Shown piece by piece: positions 1 through 5,244 of a stretch of DNA of 5,244 nt. The position numbers and the translations under genes are program-made. The first letter of the stretch is position 1, and every line of letters starts with the position of its first letter. The notes beneath the pieces are model-generated. The model was not told where the DNA came from, made no database searches, and saw nothing but the letters and a program-made list of their open reading frames with translations. The DNA is taken from positions 1-5,244 of the forward strand of contig PAYY01000020.1 of assembly GCA_002715465.1 (NCBI GenBank). The letters are read 5' to 3'. The DNA is from Fidelibacterota bacterium. Its GTDB lineage: Bacteria > Marinisomatota > Marinisomatia > Marinisomatales > S15-B10.

Positions 1-3000
1 TCTGTAATTGTAGTTGGTCCTGAATTGCGACTTCATGAGTGTGGTCTTCCCAAGGATATGGCGACAGAGTTATTCATGCCTCAAATTATTCATGAATTGA
101 TTGCAAGGGGAGTGGCTAATACACCTAGGAGTGCAAAGCTCATGGTGCAAGAAAAAATGCCAGAAGTGTATGAGGTCTTAGACTATGTTGTTCGTGACCA
201 TCCAGTATTGTTAAATAGAGCTCCAACTTTACACCGATTAGGTATTCAAGCTTTTCAGCCAGTATTAGTTGATGGAAAGGCAATTCAAATCCATCCATTA
301 GTTTGTGCTGCTTTTAACGCAGATTTTGATGGTGATCAAATGGCTGTGCATGTACCTCTTTCAGTTGAAGCACAGATGGAAGCAAGAATGCTGATGCTTG
401 CAAGTAATAACATTTTACATCCTGCTCATGGTTACCCATTGGCGATTCCTTCTCAGGACATGGTGCTTGGTGCTTATTATCTTACTAAAAGTAAAGAAGG
501 GGATTTAGGAGAGGGGCGGCAGTTTTCTGGTATTAGTGAAGTGTTAATAGCCTACGAAAATAAATCTGTTGGACTTCATGCAATCATTGATGTCCGTCAT
601 GGTGGTAAATGGCAGAAAAAGACTACGGTTGGTCGTGCTATTTTTAATTCAATTGTTCCTAGAGAACTAAATTATATTGATGAGTTATTGAATAAGAAAA
701 AGATTGAAGATATTATATATAAATCCTATCTCGCAGTTAGTAATAGAAAAACAGTGAAGTTTTTAGATGATCTAAAAAACCTTGGGTTTAGTTTTGCGAC
801 TCAAAGTGGTGCCTCTATTGCTATTGACGATGTTCTCATTCCTAAAGAAAAAAATAATATAATCGCGAAAGCCGATAAAGAAGTAGGTTCAATTCAACGT
901 AAGTTTTCTAGGCAGATTCTCACAGAAGGTGAAAGATATAATAAAGTTATTGATGTTTGGACTCATGCAACTAATGATACATCAGCGAGTATGATGAGAC
1001 ACTTAGCTGTAGATAAGAAAGGATTTAATCCCGTTTTTATAATGGCAGATTCTGGTGCTAGAGGAAGTCAAGATCAGATTAAGCAATTAGCTGGTATGCG
1101 AGGATTAATGGCAAAACCTAAGAAATCTATGACTGGTAGTAAAGGCGAAATCATAGAAAATCCCATTACATCAAACTTTCGTGAAGGTTTGTCAGTGCTT
1201 GAATATTTCATTTCTACTCATGGAGCAAGAAAAGGTCTTGCTGACACAGCGTTGAAAACTGCTGATGCTGGATATCTTACTCGTCGACTTGTTGATGTTG
1301 CGCAAGATGTTGTGATCATGGAGGAAGATTGTGGTACAATTAATGGAGTATGGGTAAGCGATCTAAAAGAGGGTGAAGAAATTATTGAGCCGATAAGTGA
1401 GCGTATACGTGGTAGAGTAATCCAAGAAGATGTGTATGTTGATGGAAAACTTGTCCTTAAGTCTGGTACTCAGGTAGATAATAGTATTGCTGATTCCTTT
1501 AAAAAGCATGATGTAGATAGAATTTTTATAAGATCTGTTCTTACTTGTGAGGCTCTTCGTGGTGTCTGTGTTAAATGCTATGGAACAGATTTAAATACTA
1601 ATAATCCTGTAGCTATGGGTTCTTCAGTAGGTATTGTAGCGGCACAAAGTATTGGTGAGCCTGGCACCCAGTTAACTCTTCGAACATTTCATATTGGTGG
1701 GACAGCTTCTCGAATTATCGAGGAGTCTGAGATGGAATCTAGGCGTGATGGGGTGGTTGAATTTTCTGATAATCTTGAATTTTCTGAAGTTATAGATTCT
1801 GAGGAAGTTTCTGGTAAGCCTGTAAAACGTGTTTTGGTTAGGAACTCATCCATAAAAATAATTGATTCCAAAAAAGGTATTTCCGTTTACAATGTTCCTT
1901 ATGGTTCTACTCTTGAAGTTGAGAATGGAAGTAAAGTTGAAATAGGTCAGGTGCTATTTACATGGGATCCATATACAGATGTAATTCTGGCGAGACATTC
2001 GGGTATAGTTAATTTTGTCGATATGGTTGAGGGTGAAACCTATCATGAAGAAGCTGTTGAAGGTGGTAAAAAGCAACTTGTTACTATTGAAGCTAAGAAC
2101 AGGCGCCTTGCTCCGCATCTTGATATTGTAGATAATAGCGGGAATACAATCGCTGGCGGTACAATTCTTCCTGTTAAGGCTGTTCTCATTGTTAGGGATG
2201 GACAAAAAGTAAAATCAGGGGAGGTTCTTGTAAAGATTGCTAAAGATATTGGTAAAACACGTGATATTACGGGGGGCTTACCTCGGGTTGCTGAATTATT
2301 TGAAGCTAGGAAGCCTTCTGAGCCAGCAGTTGTGACTGAAATTGATGGATTAGTGAAGTTTGGGGATGTTAAGCGTGGTATTCGCGAAATTATTGTAGAA
2401 GGAGCCCATGACGTTTCAAAAAAATATAAAGTTCCTTATGGTAGGCATGTTATCGTTCATGAGCATGATCGAGTAGGTGCTGGTGATCGATTATGTGAAG
2501 GAGCGATTTCTCCTGAAGATATTCTAAATATTCTAGGAGCTGAAAGAGTTCAAGAATATTTAGTTAATGAGATCCAAGAAGTTTATAGATTGCAGGGAGT
2601 TAGGATAAATGATAAGCATATTGAGGTAATTGTCAGGCAAATGATGCAAAAAGTCGAACTTGACGATGCCGGGGATAGTATGTTTCTAGCTGCTGATCGA
2701 GTGAACCGGACCGAATTAAATAGAGAAAATGACAGAGTCCTAAAGTCTGGTGTAGTAACTGATCCTGGTGGTTCATCATTGTTAGTAGATGATTTAATTC
2801 TTAAGTCTGAGCAATTAGAGTTAAATAAAAAGTTGAAAGAAGAAGGTAAGGCTATAATTAAAACACGTAAGGCGCAACCTGCAACATCTCATCCTTTGCT
2901 ACTGGGGATTACACGTGCTTCTCTGAACACTGAAAGTTTTATTTCCGCTGCTTCTTTTCAAGAAACAACTCGTGTTCTTACTGATGCCTCTACTGAAGGT

Positions 3001-3174
3001 AGAGCGGATCGTCTACTTGGTCTTAAAGAGAACGTCATACTTGGTCGCCTGATTCCTGCTGGTACAGGTTTTAAAAGTAAAAAGAATCCACTTGTCAAGA
3101 AAGTTGCTGACGAATTAGAGGAAGTTGATTCTGTTGATTCTGAGGGATTAGTTGAAGAAAGAAAAGAAGTTTAG
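1..3174 (+). CDS. rpoC: DNA-directed RNA polymerase beta' subunit, C-terminal 1057 residues (5' truncated by window edge)
   Basis: Beta' is a catalytic subunit of RNA polymerase. Frame 1 is open from base 1 ([18 protein letters not shown]), so the TTG at position 25 is not the start. By alignment from memory, the first residue here matches about residue 353 of E. coli beta'. Landmarks in window residue numbers are: active-site Arg in NRAPTLHR (R73); the Mg-binding NADFDGD motif with D108, D110 and D112; secondary-channel rim helices around 273-319; SGARGS and GMRGLMAKP leading into the bridge helix (about 404-436, [20 protein letters not shown]); the second zinc site with Cys 444, 516, 523 and 526, all present; the trigger loop with H564 in RTFHIGG; the SI3 insertion (about 571-752); the second trigger-loop arm ([16 protein letters not shown]); and the C-terminal clamp region ([39 protein letters not shown]). 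A variable acidic tail follows. The catalytic residues are intact and no frameshift is seen. It stops 9 nt before rpsL. The N-terminal zinc ribbon lies outside the window. Confidence 0.99.
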   Translation, partial: SVIVVGPELRLHECGLPKDMATELFMPQIIHELIARGVANTPRSAKLMVQEKMPEVYEVLDYVVRDHPVLLNRAPTLHRLGIQAFQPVLVDGKAIQIHPLVCAAFNADFDGDQMAVHVPLSVEAQMEARMLMLASNNILHPAHGYPLAIPSQDMVLGAYYLTKSKEGDLGEGRQFSGISEVLIAYENKSVGLHAIIDVRHGGKWQKKTTVGRAIFNSIVPRELNYIDELLNKKKIEDIIYKSYLAVSNRKTVKFLDDLKNLGFSFATQSGASIAIDDVLIPKEKNNIIAKADKEVGSIQRKFSRQILTEGERYNKVIDVWTHATNDTSASMMRHLAVDKKGFNPVFIMADSGARGSQDQIKQLAGMRGLMAKPKKSMTGSKGEIIENPITSNFREGLSVLEYFISTHGARKGLADTALKTADAGYLTRRLVDVAQDVVIMEEDCGTINGVWVSDLKEGEEIIEPISERIRGRVIQEDVYVDGKLVLKSGTQVDNSIADSFKKHDVDRIFIRSVLTCEALRGVCVKCYGTDLNTNNPVAMGSSVGIVAAQSIGEPGTQLTLRTFHIGGTASRIIEESEMESRRDGVVEFSDNLEFSEVIDSEEVSGKPVKRVLVRNSSIKIIDSKKGISVYNVPYGSTLEVENGSKVEIGQVLFTWDPYTDVILARHSGIVNFVDMVEGETYHEEAVEGGKKQLVTIEAKNRRLAPHLDIVDNSGNTIAGGTILPVKAVLIVRDGQKVKSGEVLVKIAKDIGKTRDITGGLPRVAELFEARKPSEPAVVTEIDGLVKFGDVKRGIREIIVEGAHDVSKKYKVPYGRHVIVHEHDRVGAGDRLCEGAISPEDILNILGAERVQEYLVNEIQEVYRLQGVRINDKHIEVIVRQMMQKVELDDAGDSMFLAADRVNRTELNRENDRVLKSGVVTDPGGSSLLVDDLILKSEQLELNKKLKEEGKAIIKTRKAQPATSHPLLLGITRASLNTESFISAASFQETTRVLTDASTEGRADRLLGLKENVILGRLIPAGTGFKSKKNPLVKKVADELEEVDSVDSEGLVEERKEV
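1711..2256 (+). other. SI3 insertion domain inside the RpoC trigger loop (approximate limits)
   Basis: Between the two arms of the trigger loop ([11 protein letters not shown] before, [16 protein letters not shown] after) lie roughly 180 extra residues. This matches the position and approximate size of E. coli SI3 (about residues 943-1130), which is built of two sandwich-barrel hybrid motif domains. Two glycine- and valine-rich beta segments fit those domains: one around [20 protein letters not shown] and [16 protein letters not shown], the other around [22 protein letters not shown]3 is found in Proteobacteria, the FCB group, spirochaetes and some other Gram-negative lineages, and is missing from Firmicutes and Actinobacteria. 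It affects pausing and trigger-loop motion in E. coli. The exact limits need an alignment. Confidence 0.85.
3124..3141 (+). repeat. Perfect 9-bp tandem duplication in the rpoC tail
   Basis: The unit GTTGATTCT occurs twice in direct succession, at 3124-3132 and 3133-3141. It encodes Val-Asp-Ser twice in the acidic C-terminal tail of RpoC, after the conserved LIPAGTG region. The length is a multiple of three, so the frame is kept. It looks like a small slippage duplication in a part of the protein that varies between species. Confidence 0.75.
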
Positions 3175-3177
3175 GAG
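3173..3177 (+). promoter_or_regulatory. Shine-Dalgarno site for rpsL, overlapping the rpoC stop codon
   Basis: AGGAG is complementary to the 16S rRNA anti-Shine-Dalgarno sequence and ends 6 nt before the GTG start of rpsL. Its first two bases belong to the rpoC stop codon TAG (3172-3174). A ribosome finishing RpoC therefore covers this site, which suggests coupling of rpsL initiation to RpoC termination. Confidence 0.85.
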
Positions 3178-3181
3178 TTTA

Positions 3182-3205
3182 ATGTGCCTACAGTCAATCA
3201 ATTAG
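3182..3205 (+). other. Out-of-frame ATG overlapping the rpsL start, with a 7-codon mini-ORF
   Basis: The rpsL start reads ATGTG. The GTG at 3184 begins S12, but an ATG at 3182 overlaps it in another frame and would encode MCLQSIN before a TAG at 3203-3205. The ATG is 4 nt and the GTG 6 nt from the end of the AGGAG site, so both are within reach of the ribosome. The bases are certain. Whether the ATG is ever used is unknown, and the peptide itself is probably meaningless. Confidence 0.35.
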
Positions 3206-3558
3206 TGAGAAAAGGAAGAAAACGTATTGTTAATTCTACCAATACGCCAGCTTTACAACGTAATCCCCAAAAAAGAGGTGTTTGTACTCGCGTCTACACA
3301 ACTACTCCTAAAAAACCAAACTCTGCCCTTAGGAAAGTTGCAAAGGTTAGATTGACAAATGGTATTGAGGTTATTGCTTATATACCAGGTGAAGGACATA
3401 ATTTACAAGAGCATTCACTTGTTTTGATTGAAGGTGGTCGTGTAAAAGACTTGCCCGGTGTCCGTTATCATATTGTTAGGGGTACTATGGATACTGCAGG
3501 AGTTGATGATAGAACTACAAGTAGGTCACGTTATGGAACGAAGAGGCCGAGGTCTTAG
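3184..3558 (+). CDS. rpsL: 30S ribosomal protein S12
   Basis: S12 sits at the decoding centre of the small subunit, helps check codon-anticodon pairing and contacts EF-Tu and EF-G. The 124-residue product has the usual length and begins with the family signature [11 protein letters not shown], so the GTG at 3184 is the start, preceded by AGGAG at 6 nt. Diagnostic segments are [13 protein letters not shown] (residues 39-51), [12 protein letters not shown] (67-78) and [13 protein letters not shown] (84-96). Counting Met as 1, K43 and K88 are both unchanged, as are P91 and G92. These are the classic streptomycin-resistance positions, so the sequence predicts the sensitive form. D89 is the residue methylthiolated by RimO in bacteria that have that enzyme. 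The gene lies 9 nt after rpoC and its stop codon touches the rpsG start codon. Confidence 0.99.
   Translation: MPTVNQLVRKGRKRIVNSTNTPALQRNPQKRGVCTRVYTTTPKKPNSALRKVAKVRLTNGIEVIAYIPGEGHNLQEHSLVLIEGGRVKDLPGVRYHIVRGTMDTAGVDDRTTSRSRYGTKRPRS
3549..3553 (+). promoter_or_regulatory. Shine-Dalgarno site for rpsG inside the end of rpsL
   Basis: GAGGT matches part of the anti-Shine-Dalgarno complement and ends 5 nt before the rpsG ATG. It lies wholly within the last codons of rpsL. Because rpsG abuts rpsL, this is the only plausible ribosome-binding site for S7, and ribosomes completing S12 pass over it. Confidence 0.7.
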
Positions 3559-4023
3559 ATGAGGAGACGACGTCCTGAAAAAAGACAGATTTTGCCTGAC
3601 CCTATTTTTGGTGAAATAATGGTTCAGAAGTTTATTAATAATTTAATGGAACGAGGGAAAAAAGGAGTAGCTGAGCGGATTTTTTATGGTGCATTGGAAA
3701 TTATTTCATCTAAGACAAAAGCTGATTCATTAGAAATGTTTAAGAAAGCTATTGGTAACGTTAAGCCTCTGATTGAAGTTAAAAGTCGTAGAATTGGTGG
3801 CGCAACCTATCAGGTTCCAATCCAAGTTCCCCCTCAGCGTGGATTTGCTTTGGCGACTCGATGGTTAATTGCTAATGCAAAAATGCGAAAAGGTGCAAGT
3901 ATGGCTGAAAGACTTGCTGGGGAATTTATCGATGCTGCTAATGAAGACGGTGGCGCTGTGAAAAAGAAAGAAGATACACATCGTATGGCTGAGGCTAATA
4001 AAGCTTTTGCTCATTATCGTTAA
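3559..4023 (+). CDS. rpsG: 30S ribosomal protein S7
   Basis: S7 binds the 3' major domain of 16S rRNA, nucleates assembly of the 30S head and contacts mRNA and tRNA near the E site. The 154-residue product carries the family marks: a basic start (MRRRRPEKR), ILPDPIFGE (11-19), [12 protein letters not shown] (24-35), the beta-hairpin [14 protein letters not shown] (74-87), ALATRWL (97-103), SMAERLAGE (114-122) and [20 protein letters not shown] at the end. The start at 3559 directly follows the rpsL stop TAG (3556-3558), with GAGGT upstream; the next in-frame ATG (3619) would remove conserved residues. The protein ends at HYR, without the Trp or other aromatic residue that usually follows in bacterial S7. 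In E. coli S7 represses its own operon by binding the rpsL-rpsG spacer, which does not exist here. Confidence 0.99.
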   Translation: MRRRRPEKRQILPDPIFGEIMVQKFINNLMERGKKGVAERIFYGALEIISSKTKADSLEMFKKAIGNVKPLIEVKSRRIGGATYQVPIQVPPQRGFALATRWLIANAKMRKGASMAERLAGEFIDAANEDGGAVKKKEDTHRMAEANKAFAHYR

Positions 4024-4029
4024 AAAATG
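4010..4029 (+). promoter_or_regulatory. fusA translation start region without Shine-Dalgarno sequence
   Basis: The rpsG stop TAA (4021-4023) is followed by AAA and then the fusA ATG (4027-4029). The 20 bases before the ATG contain no G-rich motif; the nearest GAGG (3991-3994) is over 30 nt away. The A-run just before the ATG resembles the A-rich starts common in Bacteroidota and relatives that rely little on Shine-Dalgarno pairing. Reinitiation by ribosomes ending rpsG is the likeliest route. The missing motif is seen directly; the mechanism is inferred. Confidence 0.5.
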
Positions 4030-5244
4030 AAAAGTATTACATTAGACAAAGTTAGAAATATCGGAATTCTTGCTCACATTGATGCAGGAAAAACCACTAC
4101 CACTGAGCGCATTTTATATTATACTGGAAGAGTCCATAGAATGGGAGAGGTTCATGAAGGTGCAGCTACAATGGATTGGATGGAGCAAGAGAAAGAGAGA
4201 GGCATTACAATTACGTCGGCTGCTACTACTACTTTTTGGAATGACCATAGAATAAATATCATTGACACACCTGGCCATATTGATTTTACTGCAGAAGTTG
4301 AACGATCGCTCCGAGTTCTTGATGGTGCTGTTGTAGTTTTTTGTGCTGTAGGTGGTGTAGAGCCTCAGAGTGAGACTGTCTGGCGTCAAGCAAATAAATA
4401 CAAAGTACCACGGATAGCTTTTGTAAATAAAATGGATAGAATGGGGGCAGACTTTGATAATGTATTAAAAATGATGAAGGATCGTTTATCTGCAAACCCT
4501 TTGCCTATTACTATTCCAATTGGAGCTGGAGAACTATTTAACGGGATAATTGATTTGATGGATATGAAAGCTATTATTTATAATGAGTCCTCCTCTGGTG
4601 CTCATTTTGATTACATAGAAATCCCTCAAGATCTGAAGGAAGCAGCGGAAAGTGCAAGGCATCATCTTGTTGAGGAATGTGCTGCTTATGATGAAAATCT
4701 TCTTGAAAAGTATTTGTCTGACGAAAAAATAACTCATGATGAAATAAAAAATGCTTTAAGAAAAGGTTGTCTGGACAATGCATTTATTCCTGTTATTTGT
4801 GGTTCTGCTTTTAAGAATAAAGGTATTCAAAGAGTCCTTGATTCTGTAGTAGATCTTTTGCCTTCTCCTTTAGATATTACTGAGGTTATTGGTCATGTAC
4901 CTAAGGATTCTGATGTTTTGCTCAGTCGTGCTCCTACTAATGAAGATCCTTTTAGTGCTTTAGCATTTAAAATTATGACGGATCCTTATGTCGGAAGGTT
5001 AACATTTTTTAGAGTATACTCTGGTGAAATAGAAACGGGGGCTACTGTTTTAAATACTGGTACAGGGAAAAAGGAACGTATTGGAAGGCTTCTCCTTATG
5101 CATGCTGATAAACGTGAAGAGCGAAAAAAAGTATCAGCCGGAGAAATAGCAGCTGCTGTGGGTTTAAAGCAAACTCGAACGGGGCATACGCTTGCTGATC
5201 CAAAAGCTCCAATTGTTCTTGAAGAAATGGAATTTCAGAAACCT
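4027..5244 (+). CDS. fusA: Elongation factor G, N-terminal 406 residues (3' truncated by window edge)
   Basis: EF-G is the GTPase that drives tRNA and mRNA translocation and, with RRF, ribosome recycling. The frame is open from ATG 4027 to the last base, giving 406 residues of an expected roughly 700. GTPase motifs are complete: G1 AHIDAGKT (16-23), G2 switch I RGITI with T61, G3 DTPGH (80-84) with catalytic His84, G4 NKMD (134-137) and G5 GSA (259-261). The G' insert lies at roughly 160-255. Domain II follows (about 285-400, with [31 protein letters not shown] core seen at 307-333). The window ends as domain III begins (EEMEFQKP). The position after rpsL-rpsG and the intact motifs indicate the canonical EF-G rather than a paralogue such as EF-G2, a tetracycline-protection protein or BipA. 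The only reasonable start is 4027, 3 nt after the rpsG stop, with no Shine-Dalgarno site. Confidence 0.98.
   Translation, partial: MKSITLDKVRNIGILAHIDAGKTTTTERILYYTGRVHRMGEVHEGAATMDWMEQEKERGITITSAATTTFWNDHRINIIDTPGHIDFTAEVERSLRVLDGAVVVFCAVGGVEPQSETVWRQANKYKVPRIAFVNKMDRMGADFDNVLKMMKDRLSANPLPITIPIGAGELFNGIIDLMDMKAIIYNESSSGAHFDYIEIPQDLKEAAESARHHLVEECAAYDENLLEKYLSDEKITHDEIKNALRKGCLDNAFIPVICGSAFKNKGIQRVLDSVVDLLPSPLDITEVIGHVPKDSDVLLSRAPTNEDPFSALAFKIMTDPYVGRLTFFRVYSGEIETGATVLNTGTGKKERIGRLLLMHADKREERKKVSAGEIAAAVGLKQTRTGHTLADPKAPIVLEEMEFQKP

Noticed and set aside
1..27. TTG at 25 as the start of a separate or shortened gene
   Set aside because: The codons before it (SVIVVGPE) are conserved beta' sequence, so the frame continues upstream beyond the window.
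1867..1876. A-run (six A then GG) in rpoC as a possible programmed frameshift site
   Set aside because: The run falls as AAA AAA in the zero frame, not in the X XXY YYZ phase of a slippery heptamer, and the conserved beta' protein continues in frame.
1689..2205. Minus-strand open frames of 60 and 83 codons (1689-1871 and 1954-2205)
   Set aside because: They lie wholly opposite the SI3-coding part of rpoC, have no recognisable family and no convincing ribosome-binding site. They are chance openings.
3562..3566. AGGAG directly after the rpsG ATG as a site for a later start
   Set aside because: The next in-frame ATG (3619) is too far away and would delete the conserved ILPDP segment. The bases encode the basic N-terminus of S7.
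3654..3667. GGGAAAAAAGGAG in rpsG as a frameshift or internal ribosome-binding site
   Set aside because: The phase is wrong for a slippery heptamer, no suitable start codon follows the AGGAG, and it simply encodes the conserved RGKKG of S7.
4070..4783. Several short open frames overlapping fusA: plus strand 4070-4255 and minus strand 4114-4389, 4286-4495, 4534-4737 and 4574-4783
   Set aside because: The fusA frame in this stretch encodes a fully conserved EF-G G domain. The alternatives are low-complexity or unrecognisable translations of its other frames.
5011..5022. Perfect 12-bp palindrome AGAGTATACTCT after a run of T in fusA
   Set aside because: About one such palindrome is expected by chance in a sequence this long. 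It lies in conserved EF-G domain II codons, and the T-run comes before it, not after it as in a plus-strand terminator.

Overview
This is an ordinary, tightly packed chromosomal housekeeping segment with four genes, all on the + strand. In order they are the 3' three quarters of rpoC (RNA polymerase beta' subunit), complete rpsL (ribosomal protein S12), complete rpsG (ribosomal protein S7) and the 5' part of fusA (elongation factor G). The window opens inside rpoC and closes inside fusA, and almost every base is coding. The gaps are 9 nt (rpoC-rpsL), 0 nt (rpsL-rpsG) and 3 nt (rpsG-fusA). There is no stretch without a gene, no RNA gene, no mobile element, no CRISPR array, and no promoter or terminator that I can support.

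The DNA is AT-rich, with many A/T third codon positions. Three things suggest a Gram-negative lineage, most likely in the broad FCB assemblage (Bacteroidota, Chlorobiota, Marinimicrobia and relatives). First, RpoC carries the large SI3 insertion in its trigger loop, which is absent from Firmicutes and Actinobacteria. Second, it has a short extra segment between the F-loop region and the bridge helix, of a kind I recall from FCB sequences. Third, the EF-G N-terminus ([17 protein letters not shown]) is of the same type. This placement comes from memory of family sequences, without an alignment, and the phylum is not settled.

The layout joins two units that are separate in E. coli: the end of the beta operon (rpoBC) runs straight into the str operon (rpsL-rpsG-fusA). 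RNA polymerase, the decoding-centre protein S12, the 30S head protein S7 and the translocase EF-G are therefore probably made from one polycistronic message. The short junctions imply translational coupling. They also leave no room for the E. coli type of S7 autoregulatory site between rpsL and rpsG. The most interesting details are at the junctions: an ATGTG double start at rpsL, a directly abutting stop/start at rpsL-rpsG, and a fusA start without a Shine-Dalgarno sequence. I found no sign of a previously undescribed system.
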